Assembly (NCBI GenBank): GCA_964571605.1
Contig: CAZNCS010000002.1
Coordinates: 1 to 64,000, forward strand
DNA length: 64,000 nucleotides
Reading direction: 5' to 3'
From: Leptospira_B sp964571605
GTDB lineage: Bacteria > Spirochaetota > Leptospiria > Leptospirales > Leptospiraceae
Part shown: positions 25,201 to 34,062 of the stretch, one piece after another
Layout: every line of letters begins with the position of its first letter
How positions within the stretch are numbered: position 1 is the stretch's first letter
Program-made: the position numbers and the translations under genes
Notes under the pieces: generated by a model
Databases searched by the model: none
Told to the model about the DNA's origin: nothing
What the model saw: only the letters and a program-made list of their open reading frames with translations

Positions 25201-25567
25201 AAAAGAACTTTTAAAATACATCAAAGATCTTTCCGGTATGGGATTTAATTTGATCGCTACCGAGGGAACTCATAAATTTCTTTCGGATAACGGGATTTTA
25301 TCCTCCAAGATCAATAAGGTGTACGATAATCTTTTTCCGACCGCATTGGATTATATCCGAGAAAATAAAATCCATCTGATCTTGAACACTCCTTTGAGTC
25401 GAGTGACCCGGGACGATAGTTTTGCGATCCGTCAAGCTGCGATTCGGTATAAAATCCCTTGTCTAACGACTGCGAGTGCAACCAAAGCTTTGATCAACGG
25501 AATGGTGGAGATGCAGGACAAAGGGTTCACGATCCGTTCTCTCCAAGAAATACACGCACCCAAATAA
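22256..25567 (+). CDS. carB: carbamoyl-phosphate synthase large subunit
   Basis: A 1103-residue CarB, which makes carbamoyl phosphate from glutamine-derived ammonia, bicarbonate and two ATP for arginine and pyrimidine synthesis. Seen: the tandem halves, each beginning with an ILGSGPIVIGQACEFDYSG-type (residue 12) or ILGGGPNRIGQGIEFDY-type (about 595) pre-ATP-grasp motif, ATP-grasp domains with TLGGTGGGI and VLGGRAM, a helical oligomerisation segment between them, and a C-terminal MGS-like allosteric domain. Full length and intact. carA is not adjacent. Convergent with the next gene. Confidence 0.96.
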   Translation: MPKREEIRSVLILGSGPIVIGQACEFDYSGTQAAKALREKGIRVILLNSNPATIMTDPDLADATYIEPLTTSVVQKILEKEKPDAILPTVGGQTALNLALACHNAGILEKYNVELIGAKIDAIKKAEDRELFKRAMEKIGINVPRSGLVNNLKEAAEVKAQIGLPLIVRPAFTLGGTGGGIAYDDATFDEVVGKGLKASPISQVLLEESVLGWKEFELEVMRDLADNVVIICSIENIDPMGVHTGDSITVAPQQTLSDKEYQNLRDMSIKIIREIGVETGGSNIQFAVNPANGDVIVIEMNPRVSRSSALASKATGFPIAKIAALLSIGYTLDEIKNDITRVTPASFEPSIDYVVTKIPRFAFEKFPGTDDTLGVQMKAVGEAMAIGRTFKESFQKAMRSLEIDRFGFGSDGNFAELVEFHSLSSSEKKERIDAFLRRPNDKRIFYVKKALEEGYTVERIHELCKIDPWFLYQFEDLQNLEKEYSEKGILILGKMKKAGFSNRQLAYLSQKTKIETVLSSSQTPDKKKAEIGSILKKEELLLEETLKSSKIEPVYKRIDTCAGEFEAYTPYFYSTHDEEDETNVTPNKSVVILGGGPNRIGQGIEFDYCCCHASFALQDLGVESIMVNSNPETVSTDYDTSDRLYFEPLTLEDVIQIYRKEKPSGVIIQFGGQTPLKLAKDLESRGVPILGTSPDSIDRAEDRKRFAEVLEKVKLLSPKNGIATSMEEARKIAASITYPVLVRPSYVLGGRAMLIISEEKELDKYMEKAEEISEDRPLLIDSFLEDAVEVDVDALCDGKDVFIAGIMEHIEEAGIHSGDSACVLPPQSLSKHVLAEIKKATIALSLELQVKGLINVQYAVKEELLYVIEVNPRASRTVPFVSKALGHPIVKYATRIMMGESLKSLPLPPEMVFPTVNVKEAVLPFNKFPGVDTILGPEMRSTGEVMGIADTAGEAFLKSQYMAGEELPSQGTVFVSVNDKDKKELLKYIKDLSGMGFNLIATEGTHKFLSDNGILSSKINKVYDNLFPTALDYIRENKIHLILNTPLSRVTRDDSFAIRQAAIRYKIPCLTTASATKALINGMVEMQDKGFTIRSLQEIHAPK

Positions 25568-25580
25568 GATTTAAAACGTG

Positions 25581-25604
25581 CCGGGAAGAATTACTTCTCC
25601 CCGG
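25581..25604. terminator. hairpin between convergent genes
   Basis: CCGGGAAGAA / TTCTCCCCGG with one mismatch and a TTAC loop, 13 bp after the carB stop; TTTA follows. Could serve carB and the opposite lipoprotein gene. Confidence 0.5.
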
Positions 25605-25648
25605 TTTAAGATATTCAGGATTCTAAAAATAGAATTTTGTAATGTTTC

Positions 25649-28333
25649 CTATGGACTCACTGTTAGCGGAGCCAATTGCGCCGGAGAAAAACTTAGGCCG
25701 CTGTTTCTTCCTGCCCCATCTAAATCGCAATACGTAAAATGTGCTCCCGCATCTATGGAAAAACGGAAGGTATATAGATAGCTTCCGGAGGTTGAAGGTG
25801 CTACAAGGTTTCCCGTATACTCGTCGTTATTCCCCGTCTGCACATTGAATGTAGCGGTAGCAAATTGCCAAAGGGAAGGTTGTAAGGTCGGATCACTTCC
25901 AGCAGGACCGAATCCAAATTGGGCGATCACGGAGGAGCTGGCTCCGCTGGCTTCCGTATAACCAAACTGATAGACTTGGCCGTAAATCGCCGTGCTTGTC
26001 CCCGCAGTAGTACTAATGGAAAGAGGCCATTGTATATTGCAATATTGAATTTCCAATGGATCTCCGGCGCCATTTGCAGGAATAATGGCGGTAGGAACTC
26101 CTGTCTTTTTATTAGAAATTGTACTTTCTCCTCCATCATGAATCGCAGTGACTCCGAAGGAATAGGTGGTTCCGTTTGTAAGGCCGGTGACATTACAATT
26201 CGTGGCAGTCACATTACAACCTATAGAATCACTTGTGGAAACGGAAGTGCCGGTTTTATAATATACTTTATAAGAAGTCGCACCGCTTACGCTAGACCAA
26301 CTCAAACTGATTTGGCTGCTCCCTTCCGTAGGCGCATTTAAAGTAGGAGAACCAGGAGGACCTATCGAATAAGTTCTACTCGTGACGGTAGAAACATTTT
26401 TTGCCAGATCGACAGCCCTTACTTTAACTACCACAGAGGTTCCAGTCGGAATTGTAGTGGCGCCTCCATATAAGGTTCCGGTTTGGATCACACCCGAAGA
26501 ATCAAATACCGGATCATTTCCATCCGTTGTATAAGCAATTTTATCGCATCCACTTCCGGAAGGATCGGAACAACTTGAGGAGAATGTAGTGCCCGTCGGA
26601 TAGGTTCCTGCGACAGGAGAATCTATAGTGACTGCAGGAGATGTTCCGTCTTTGGTTACGGTTCTAGTAGCGGATCCGAAATTTCCAATCAAATTAGAAA
26701 CGCAAATTCGTACCGTATTGGATCCGGAGTTAAAGGAGGAATTTGAGATGGTAGTAGAAGTATCCGGACCGCCTGCAGCAATGGATCCTGCTACGTTGGA
26801 ATTCCCACTTCCATTGGACAAAGCCGTGCCGTCAGAACAATCGGATCCACCGATTCTGAATTGATAATTGCCCGCTTTGGAACTTTGCCACGCGACACTT
26901 GCGTTGGTCGATCCATTGATCACGGAGGTAGAAGAACTTACCGTCACCGTGGCGACATTGGTGTCTATTGTATAAGTTTGGCCAATCACCGAGGAAGTAT
27001 TTCCTGCATTATCCCGGGATGTATATTTTATATATGTAATGGATGAATCTGCTGGAGATAAAGGGACACTATACTCTGTTCCAGAAGATATCGCACCGTT
27101 TGAACCGTTGATACTCGGATCCGCCGGAGAGGATCCAGTTTGAAGAGAATATGCGATTATATCACAACCGGATCCTCCAGTATCCGAGCAGGACAAAGAA
27201 ACGGATTTGGACTCTCCAAAACTTCCTCCCGTAGGAGTAGGAGTAACTGTAGGCGGAGTGTCGTCTCGAGTTACCGTAAACGTTTTTGTTCCTGTTAAAC
27301 CCGAACTGACGCAGATCAGGAAAGAATTATTTCCTACGGAAAGGGAACTTGCTAAAATCGTAGGACCTGTATTTGCAATATTTGCAAGAACGGACCCGGA
27401 TTCCAAAACGACACCATCGGAACAGCTACTAGCATTTTTACGAATGCTATAAGTTCCTGCTTGGTTGGAACTCCAGGTAAAACCGCTTGAATTTACGGCT
27501 CCCGAAATATTGCTAATATATGAGCTTGGACCCGTTAAGGAGATGGCAGGAATATTATCGTTTAATGTAAATACAGCAGAATGAACACTCGATTCGGAAT
27601 TTCCCGCTAAGTCTCTGCATAAAAATTGAACCGTATAGGTTCCGTTTCCTTGGGACCCTATCGTAAATTCAGTGTTAGGCGGACTCGCTATTTTTCCGTG
27701 CAAAGGAGAGAAAGACGGAATAGAACCATCGGTAGTGTATATGATGTTTCCGGGAGCGACTGAATCCGAACAAGTGATTGTGACAGTTTGGGCGTTTGCA
27801 AAACTTCCTCCGTTCGGACTTGCGGAAGAATTAGGTGCGGTCGAATCCGAATGGATCTGAGATAAAGAATTATCATCCACGGAACCGTTTCCGTCCGTAT
27901 CATAACCGTCCGGTATCCCATCCGAATTTGTATCGATTATGATAACAGTTTGTCCTTGGCAATTTGATCCTAGGTTGATTGTTATTTTTCCATTAGCACC
28001 GTAACAAATATAATAATCGACGATCCCGTCTCCGTCTGCATCGATCGCATCCGGAATATGATCCCCGTTCGTATCCACCAAAAGAATATCCGGAATATTG
28101 CCTGGCCCAGTTGCAATTCCGTCGGCAACCCCATCTCCATTGGTATCTAATACGATACCATCTTGGCTACCATTCCCATCTAAATCTGCGGATTTGCCAG
28201 GAACCAAATTTACATTCGGTGTACCTCCGAATAAGGCTAGCAATCCGGAAAGATCCACTGAACTTTGAGGTTTACAGTTAGGAATATAGATTAAGAAGGA
28301 TAAGAAAAGAAGAATCAAGATAGACTTTCGCAT
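25649..28333 (-). CDS. large lipoprotein with Ca-binding and Ig-like repeats
   Basis: An 894-residue lipoprotein (signal then IPNC, Cys20). Residues about 45-165 have thrombospondin type 3-like Asp-rich repeats (DTNGDGVADG, DADGDGIVD, DTNSDGIPDGYD), which bind calcium. Several chitobiase-C-like/Ig-like modules follow (NGGSFANAQTVTITCSD... IIYTTDGS; repeated 'GSGCDKIAYTTDGNDP'), each with paired cysteines. A fibronectin type III module occupies about residues 685-770 (PTLNAPTEGSSQISLSWSSV ... LTNGTTYSFGV). A likely surface-exposed adhesive or structural lipoprotein. Function inferred from domains only. Confidence 0.75.
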   Translation of the reverse strand: MRKSILILLFLSFLIYIPNCKPQSSVDLSGLLALFGGTPNVNLVPGKSADLDGNGSQDGIVLDTNGDGVADGIATGPGNIPDILLVDTNGDHIPDAIDADGDGIVDYYICYGANGKITINLGSNCQGQTVIIIDTNSDGIPDGYDTDGNGSVDDNSLSQIHSDSTAPNSSASPNGGSFANAQTVTITCSDSVAPGNIIYTTDGSIPSFSPLHGKIASPPNTEFTIGSQGNGTYTVQFLCRDLAGNSESSVHSAVFTLNDNIPAISLTGPSSYISNISGAVNSSGFTWSSNQAGTYSIRKNASSCSDGVVLESGSVLANIANTGPTILASSLSVGNNSFLICVSSGLTGTKTFTVTRDDTPPTVTPTPTGGSFGESKSVSLSCSDTGGSGCDIIAYSLQTGSSPADPSINGSNGAISSGTEYSVPLSPADSSITYIKYTSRDNAGNTSSVIGQTYTIDTNVATVTVSSSTSVINGSTNASVAWQSSKAGNYQFRIGGSDCSDGTALSNGSGNSNVAGSIAAGGPDTSTTISNSSFNSGSNTVRICVSNLIGNFGSATRTVTKDGTSPAVTIDSPVAGTYPTGTTFSSSCSDPSGSGCDKIAYTTDGNDPVFDSSGVIQTGTLYGGATTIPTGTSVVVKVRAVDLAKNVSTVTSRTYSIGPPGSPTLNAPTEGSSQISLSWSSVSGATSYKVYYKTGTSVSTSDSIGCNVTATNCNVTGLTNGTTYSFGVTAIHDGGESTISNKKTGVPTAIIPANGAGDPLEIQYCNIQWPLSISTTAGTSTAIYGQVYQFGYTEASGASSSVIAQFGFGPAGSDPTLQPSLWQFATATFNVQTGNNDEYTGNLVAPSTSGSYLYTFRFSIDAGAHFTYCDLDGAGRNSGLSFSPAQLAPLTVSP

Positions 28334-28641
28334 AGAACAAACCTTTTAAATTGCGGACGGATCCGATTTTTAGCATATTAATATTCAAGATACCCAAACA
28401 ACATGGGAAATGGACAGATCTTTCTATAAATTTTTTATTTTTAGTAAAAAACTTCTGATATGTATTTTGATCGTTTGGTTTAAAACGCAAGAATAGCATA
28501 ACGACGAATGAATCATCGCCATTAAACAATTAGTATACGTTAGTTGTTTATATAAAGGGGATGATATCCTGGAGAGATATACCTCATTTGGGATATTATC
28601 TTCTTTGGATGCGGATAGAGAGAAGGTAGTCGTGCCTTATT
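28334..28641. other. intergenic, no gene seen
   Basis: An AT-rich stretch between two minus-strand genes. It must hold the promoter of the large lipoprotein gene, but I see no clear -35/-10 pair. A terminator of ohrR would also lie here; none is obvious. Confidence 0.45.
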
Positions 28642-29112
28642 TCAAACCGCTTTCTTTTTCTTTGCTTTTATTAGATCGCTATTCAATAAATTCAATCGTA
28701 ACGACTTCAACAGTTTGGTGGTAGAGCGTGCTTCTGTAGGCGAAATATCGAGAGCACATAAAATTTTCTTAGGAATCTCGGCCGCTTTTTTTCTGAGTGT
28801 TCTTCCTTCCGAAGTTAGAGTTACGATTACTTGCCTTTCATCGCCGGGAGATCGTTCTCGCAGGATCAAGCCAGCGCTTTCCATACGTTTTAATAAAGGA
28901 GTCAGGGTTCCGGAATCTAAGAATAACTGCTGGCCAAGGGTGGTTATCGAAATCTTATCCTTCTGCCATAGAACCAAAAATACTAAATATTGAGGGTAGG
29001 TGATTCCCAAATGTTTCAATAGTGGTTGGTAAATTTTTCCCATAGCAAGGGTGCTGGAATAGAGTGCAAAGCAGAGTTGATTTTCCAAAAAAAGCTCATC
29101 ATCCGAACTCAT
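28642..29112 (-). CDS. ohrR: OhrR-type MarR-family regulator
   Basis: A 156-residue MarR regulator with the OhrR hallmark N-terminus LENQLCFALYSST, whose Cys14 is the peroxide-sensing cysteine. The winged helix shows TTLGQQLFLDSGTLTPLLKRMESAGL and RERSPGDERQVIVTLT. By family knowledge the reduced protein represses ohr, and organic hydroperoxide oxidises the Cys and releases DNA. Divergent from the peroxidase gene across a palindromic operator. The C-terminus is Lys-rich. Confidence 0.88.
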   Translation of the reverse strand: MSSDDELFLENQLCFALYSSTLAMGKIYQPLLKHLGITYPQYLVFLVLWQKDKISITTLGQQLFLDSGTLTPLLKRMESAGLILRERSPGDERQVIVTLTSEGRTLRKKAAEIPKKILCALDISPTEARSTTKLLKSLRLNLLNSDLIKAKKKKAV

Positions 29113-29194
29113 AAAGTCACCTTCCTTATCCTATAAACCTGTATGACTCGGCGGATTTTAATTACAATCAGTATTATTTTAAGCAATTTTATTA

Positions 29195-29228
29195 TATACA
29201 ATTAAATTGTGCACAATATAATTGTATA
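29195..29228. promoter_or_regulatory. OhrR operator, 34-bp palindrome
   Basis: A 34-bp inverted repeat with a single mismatched pair, composed of two TACAATT-type half palindromes around GTGCAC. TACAATT/AATTGTA matches the known OhrR box of other bacteria. A perfect TATAAT (29217-29222) for the ohr promoter lies inside it, so OhrR binding would block RNA polymerase. Confidence 0.82.
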
Positions 29229-29253
29229 TCAGGTAAAAGCAAGGAGAATAAGT

Positions 29254-29679
29254 ATGAAAATCGAGAAAGTTTTGTATGTGGGTAAAGCCAAAGCAACAGG
29301 CGGAAGAGACGGTCGTGCAGTAACAAGCAATCAAGTCGTAGACGTTAAATTGACGACTCCGAAAGAATTGGGAGGTCCGGGAGAGGAGGGGACAAATCCG
29401 GAACAATTATTTGCAGCAGGATATTCGGCCTGTTTTATTGGTGCGATCAAATTTGTCGCTTCTCAGGAAAAGATATCTCTCCCACAGGATGTTTCCATTG
29501 CAGGCAATGTCGGAATCGGTCCAATTCCGGGAGGATTTGGAATCGAAGTCGAACTCAATATTTCTATTCCCGGTATGGAAAAATCTGCGGCTGAAAATCT
29601 CGTCCAAAAAGCGCATCAAGTATGCCCATACTCGAATGCGACACGAGGTAATATTGACGTTAAGCTGAATATTCTATAA
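29254..29679 (+). CDS. ohr: organic hydroperoxide resistance protein Ohr (OsmC family)
   Basis: A 141-residue thiol peroxidase that reduces organic hydroperoxides. Both catalytic cysteines are visible: Cys60 in AAGYSACFIGAIKF and Cys124 in HQVCPYSNATRGN. The N-terminus has the Ohr pattern ATGGRDGRAV and the EELGGPGEEGTNPEQLF-type loop. ATG 29254 follows AAGGAG; the longer frame to 29209 lies in the operator. Expected to be induced by organic peroxides through the divergent OhrR. Confidence 0.92.
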   Translation: MKIEKVLYVGKAKATGGRDGRAVTSNQVVDVKLTTPKELGGPGEEGTNPEQLFAAGYSACFIGAIKFVASQEKISLPQDVSIAGNVGIGPIPGGFGIEVELNISIPGMEKSAAENLVQKAHQVCPYSNATRGNIDVKLNIL

Positions 29680-29870
29680 GAACTTCGGAGCAGGGAAGGA
29701 GATCCTACCATAAGTGGGCCTTCTTCTTTCCCATCCTGGAACTCCTGCCTACTCCGTTTCCGATTCTCTGCGGAGAATACATGGAGTCAACTATTAGATA
29801 AAAATGAGACTCAAAATCATTTGACTTAAAGATAATGGCCTCCAGATTGTTCTTTTTAGGAGAGCAAAAA

Positions 29871-30068
29871 ATGGAAGAATACTGCAGACCTATTCGGATA
29901 TCCGAAAGAGCGCATTTTATCGTGGATCTCTGTGCGAATTGCGGTCATGTGCATTTGCATTTCGAAAACGGTTCCCTCAAGATGGACCTGCATAAAATGG
30001 AAGATTTGTTCCGTACTGTCCAAGACGCTCATGCATGGATTCTGGAAGAATTAGCGGGTTATAATTAA
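29871..30068 (+). CDS. small protein, unknown function
   Basis: A 65-residue soluble protein, MEEYCRPIRISERAH..., with Cys and His clusters (DLCANCGHVHLHF) that could bind a metal, and an acidic C-terminal helix (TVQDAHAWILEELAG). ATG 29871 follows TTAGGAGAGC. No family recognised. Upstream of, but not coupled to, the flagellar cluster. Confidence 0.6.
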   Translation: MEEYCRPIRISERAHFIVDLCANCGHVHLHFENGSLKMDLHKMEDLFRTVQDAHAWILEELAGYN

Positions 30069-30264
30069 TTCTACTGTGTCCCGGCAGGTCTTCTTTTTAG
30101 CCGAATCCCAGGGCCACCAGGAAATTTTGGACCTTCTATCCGCTCGAATTTCGAAATAGCAGTAGTGGGATATACGACATAATCCTCAAAGGGAAGAAGA
30201 TAATTTTATAAAGTCTCAAGGAATCTGCAGATCTTTCGATCCTTATACTGCAAGGGGCATTACT

Positions 30265-31737
30265 ATGCAGATTAGAACGGAAGGTCCATCCAGAGAAGAT
30301 AACATGCAGGGTTTGTCGGAATCTAAGCTTTCCGTCGTATCTGAAAAAGCACATGTTTCCGGACCGAATTTTATGGATTTGATGAAGTCCATACAGATCC
30401 GTTCTCAGAAAGTTTTAGAAGAAGGACAAAAAGTTTCGGAAGCCCCTGCCGAAAAATTGGAAGCTCCTGAAAAAACTAAAGAACCCGAATTATTTTCAGA
30501 AACGGAAGAAGAAGATGTAGAAGAAATTTCCTCGGAAGAAGAAACCGAGGATTCTAAAACGATCAAACTTTCCGAAAAAAAACAAATCTCCTTGGAAGAA
30601 AATTTGGAAGAAGAAGTTTCGGAATCCGATTTGGAGGAAGAAACAAATTTTGATTCTCCGTTTATTACTCAAATGAGTGCGTTTTTAGCGAGTTTAGAAT
30701 CTAAAAAAGAAAAAGAAACATCTTCGATTCACGCTGAAGAGCCTGTTTTAGTTAAGAAAAGTATAAAACAGAATAAGGAAGAAATCCAGGAATCTTCCTC
30801 TAAGGAAGAAGTCTCCTCGACTTCCAAACCAGTCAAAGAAGAAGAAAAACGTAATATTAAAGAAATTAGAAAATCCGCGGAGAAAGAAAGTTTGGACGAA
30901 GGTTTAAAAAGCCTAGAAGAAGTCCGCAAACTTTCCAAACCGGCAAATGAAGAAAAAGCGCAAACAGCTTTAAAAGAAGTTTCTAAGGAAAATTTTATCC
31001 CCGAGTCGGAAAACTGGAAAATTACTCGGGAGAAAAAACAAGAATCCCTTTCTCAAATTGCCAAAGGCCAAACTGCAAAAATTTCAGCGGCGGAAGATAG
31101 CGCGTCCAAAGGGGATCATTCCGGAAAAGGGTCTCAGAACCAAGAATTTTCCCAAAGACAGGGAAATGAAACCACTCTTACTCTTTTAAAAGCAGGAATG
31201 GGAGTCCAAAATGGTTCCACAGAAATTTCAGGAAATTCTTCGACTCGTAATACTAAGTCCAATTCTTCCGCTGTTATGGATCGTTCCGCGATGAAAGAAA
31301 ACTTCCAGAGATTGGTTCAAACAGCAAAATTGAATATAGTCGAAAATGGAAGATCTGAAGCCACACTTAGATTGAATCCCCGCGAATTGGGAAGAGTTTC
31401 TCTTCGAATTAGTGTGGAAGACGATCGTGTCCAAGGAAAAATTCTAGTCGAGTCGGAACAAGTTCGCCGTTTGTTTATGGGAGACTTGGAACAATTGCGT
31501 AAAGATTTCCGAGAACAAGGTCTACATTTGGAATCCTTGGTAATCGATATGGAAGATTCTTTTCAATCCGCTTGGGGAGATTCCGGTGCGAATGGAGATA
31601 GGGACTCCGAAAATATCGGCGTGGAAACTTCTTCTTTAAACTCCTCCTCCGATATTCAAGTTTCCGAACTTGACTCTATAGAAATTTCGGAATTCGCCGA
31701 CAAGAATATGGAAAGACGCTTAAACATTTTGGTTTAA
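30265..31737 (+). CDS. fliK: flagellar hook-length control protein FliK
   Basis: A 490-residue protein. The N-terminal three quarters are low-complexity and Glu/Lys/Ser-rich, as in spirochete FliK, serving as a molecular ruler. The C-terminal Flg_hook domain has LRLNPRELGRVSLRISVEDDR, then EQVRRLFMGDLEQLRKDFREQGLHL, which interacts with FlhB to switch export substrate (family knowledge). AAGGGG precedes ATG 30265. Ten bp upstream of flgD in a fliK-flgD-flgE operon. Confidence 0.82.
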   Translation: MQIRTEGPSREDNMQGLSESKLSVVSEKAHVSGPNFMDLMKSIQIRSQKVLEEGQKVSEAPAEKLEAPEKTKEPELFSETEEEDVEEISSEEETEDSKTIKLSEKKQISLEENLEEEVSESDLEEETNFDSPFITQMSAFLASLESKKEKETSSIHAEEPVLVKKSIKQNKEEIQESSSKEEVSSTSKPVKEEEKRNIKEIRKSAEKESLDEGLKSLEEVRKLSKPANEEKAQTALKEVSKENFIPESENWKITREKKQESLSQIAKGQTAKISAAEDSASKGDHSGKGSQNQEFSQRQGNETTLTLLKAGMGVQNGSTEISGNSSTRNTKSNSSAVMDRSAMKENFQRLVQTAKLNIVENGRSEATLRLNPRELGRVSLRISVEDDRVQGKILVESEQVRRLFMGDLEQLRKDFREQGLHLESLVIDMEDSFQSAWGDSGANGDRDSENIGVETSSLNSSSDIQVSELDSIEISEFADKNMERRLNILV

Positions 31738-31747
31738 GGAGAAGTAA

Positions 31748-32434
31748 ATGCCGGATACAAACGCAGTTTCCAATGAAGCGGTCCGAAGTCGTTATCTCGA
31801 AGGCGACAGAAGTTATAATGTAAAGAACCATTTTGAAAAAATGGAGAAAGAGGAAAAAAGCGGACTCCAAGGTATCGAAGTACGTTCCACTGCGAAAGCA
31901 TTAGGAAAAGATGATTTTCTGAAATTATTGATCACACAACTTTCTTCCCAAGACCCTACGAATCCGGTGAAAGACCAGGATTTTATCGCACAGATGGCCC
32001 AATTCTCCTCACTCGAGCAAATGAATAATATTTCTCAAGGTATAGGCAAAATGACCAATCGCCAAAGTTTTTCTTTGGTAGGAAAGGTTGTATCCGGTCC
32101 CGATTTTGTAACGGGAGAAAACGTAGTGGGACTCGCAGGAGCTCTCTTTTTCGACGGAGAAGGAAAATCTTTCGTAAGAGTGAACGGTAGAACCGTAGAG
32201 ATAGATGCAATCACTTTGATCACGGATCCGAGTGTTTTGAACCAGGCAGAAGCTGGACAAAAACCTGCGCCTGCAGTGCAAGACGCAAAACAACAAACAA
32301 ATTCCGGAACGGGCAAGGAATCGGAAAATCTTTCGAGTCCTGCAAATGTTCTACAAGAAACGAATATCGAGGAAACCAATACCGGAGCGCCGGGTTGGAG
32401 TTTTCCCGGTAAACCAAACGATAGTAATTATTAA
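31748..32434 (+). CDS. flgD: flagellar hook-capping protein FlgD
   Basis: A 228-residue FlgD that caps the growing hook during assembly. The conserved N-terminal region is plain: LGKDDFLKLLITQLSSQDPTNPVKDQDFIAQMAQFSSLEQMNNI. A short beta domain follows (SLVGKVVSG..., VVGLAGALFFDG). The C-terminal tail is low-complexity. AAGGAGAAG precedes ATG 31748. It is the second gene of the hook operon; flgE follows after 30 bp. Confidence 0.92.
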   Translation: MPDTNAVSNEAVRSRYLEGDRSYNVKNHFEKMEKEEKSGLQGIEVRSTAKALGKDDFLKLLITQLSSQDPTNPVKDQDFIAQMAQFSSLEQMNNISQGIGKMTNRQSFSLVGKVVSGPDFVTGENVVGLAGALFFDGEGKSFVRVNGRTVEIDAITLITDPSVLNQAEAGQKPAPAVQDAKQQTNSGTGKESENLSSPANVLQETNIEETNTGAPGWSFPGKPNDSNY

Positions 32435-32464
32435 TCAAATAGAAAGGTTCGAGGTACAAGCGCC

Positions 32465-33859
32465 ATGATGAGGTCTCTTTATGCAGGAGTTTCCGGTTTA
32501 AAAAACCATCAAGTTCGGATGGATGTAATCGGTAACAATATTTCCAACGTCAACACGCACGGTTTTAAAACCGAACGTGTTACTTTTCAAGATATGATTT
32601 CCCAAGAGTTAAGGGGCGCTTCCGAACCTAAGGAAAATATCGGAGGAGTAAACCCTCAACAAGTGGGTCTCGGAGCATTGATCGCAGCGATCGATAAAAT
32701 TATGACCCAAGGTGCTTTACAAACGACCGGAAAAAATACGGACGTAGCAATTTCGGGAGAAGGTTTTTTCATCGTAAAAGACGGAGATAAACAATTTTAT
32801 ACCAGGGCCGGCGCTTTTAACCTGGATAAGAACGGTTATTATGTGAATCCAGCCAACGGACTTAAGGTTCAAGGTTGGAATTCAAGATTGGATGAAAAAG
32901 GAAACAAGTACATCAATTCCTCGGCTTCCATCGAAGACATTGTTATTCCAGTATATTCTAAAGAACCTGCAAAGGCTACTTCCAAGATAGATTTCAGATC
33001 TAACTTGAACTCTTCCGTTCAAGCCGTTCCTCCGGACGCGACTCAGGAAGAAATCACTGCAATGATTAACGATCCCGATCCTAAAGCGAGAAGGGGACAT
33101 GTTACGACGATCAAAGTATTCGACGACCAAGGCGAACAAAGAGAATTCAAAATGGAATTCTATAAAGTCCGCGAGAATACTTGGAAAGCCAGAGTAGCTC
33201 TTACCGACGCAACACAGCTTTCGGTGGATGTTGCTGCAACCGGCGGACAAAATACTCAAATGCCTGGATTAACAGAGCTCGAGTTCGGATTTACTCCGGA
33301 TGGAAAAATCGTCTATGTTTCCGACGGAACCGACGTAATGAATACCGGTAAATTAAACGCGAAAGTTTCTTTCAAAATTGCCGGAAATCCTCAAGTCCAA
33401 AGTTTCGACCTTTCCATGGGTGAAGCTGGAATGGTAGACGGTGTCACACAATTTTCCTCCGACTTTACCACAAAAGCCGTAAAACAAGACGGATATACTA
33501 TGGGATATCTGGAGTCTTTCTCTATCGATAATTCCGGAACGGTAACCGGTGTATATTCAAACGGTATTAAACAACCTCTTGCAAGAATCGCAACCGCGGT
33601 ATTCAATAACCCGGCCGGTTTGGACAAAGCGGGAGATACAATGTTTGCATTTTCCAATAACTCGGGAGAACCGTTGATCGGAGAAGCCGGAGTTGCCGGA
33701 AGAGGAAAAATCAATGCTGGGCTATTAGAAATGTCTAACGTAGATTTGTCGGATCAGTTTACGGACATGATCGTCACTCAAAGAGGTTTCCAGGCTAACT
33801 CGAGAACCATCACGACCACAGACCAAATGCTCCAGGAAGTTTTAGGACTCAAACGTTAA
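32465..33859 (+). CDS. flgE: flagellar hook protein FlgE
   Basis: A 464-residue hook subunit polymerised in the periplasm under FlgD. Seen: N-terminal MRSLYAGVSGLKNHQVRMDVIGNNISNVNTHGFK (ANDN rod/hook signature), central FlgE domains with the VAISGEGFFIVKDG motif, and C-terminal GLLEMSNVDLSDQFTDMIVTQRGFQANSRTITTTDQMLQEVL. In spirochetes FlgE subunits are often cross-linked through Lys-Cys lysinoalanine bonds, but no Cys was noticed in this FlgE, so such a link may not form here. Start ATG 32465 or the adjacent 32468. Ends at an intrinsic terminator. Confidence 0.94.
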   Translation: MMRSLYAGVSGLKNHQVRMDVIGNNISNVNTHGFKTERVTFQDMISQELRGASEPKENIGGVNPQQVGLGALIAAIDKIMTQGALQTTGKNTDVAISGEGFFIVKDGDKQFYTRAGAFNLDKNGYYVNPANGLKVQGWNSRLDEKGNKYINSSASIEDIVIPVYSKEPAKATSKIDFRSNLNSSVQAVPPDATQEEITAMINDPDPKARRGHVTTIKVFDDQGEQREFKMEFYKVRENTWKARVALTDATQLSVDVAATGGQNTQMPGLTELEFGFTPDGKIVYVSDGTDVMNTGKLNAKVSFKIAGNPQVQSFDLSMGEAGMVDGVTQFSSDFTTKAVKQDGYTMGYLESFSIDNSGTVTGVYSNGIKQPLARIATAVFNNPAGLDKAGDTMFAFSNNSGEPLIGEAGVAGRGKINAGLLEMSNVDLSDQFTDMIVTQRGFQANSRTITTTDQMLQEVLGLKR

Positions 33860-33894
33860 TATTTATTAGCATAATCTCCTAATTGATTTTTGAT

Positions 33895-33933
33895 GCGCTC
33901 GGCAGAATTTTTCTCCGAGCGCTTTTCTTTTTT
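33895..33933 (+). terminator. intrinsic terminator of the hook operon
   Basis: Perfect 8-bp stem GCGCTCGG / CCGAGCGC, 12-nt loop, followed by TTTTCTTTTTT. Lies 36 nt after the flgE stop. Confidence 0.88.
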
Positions 33934-34062
33934 ATGGGGTTTTGGAATCGTAGAAAAATCGGAAAACCTTTGAATACGGTAAAGCGAAGTATTTTCGAAA
34001 CTTAAAGAGTGGGAAGTAAGTCAATTTTATCGTAATTTAAACTGTACAAGGAGTTCGGTACT

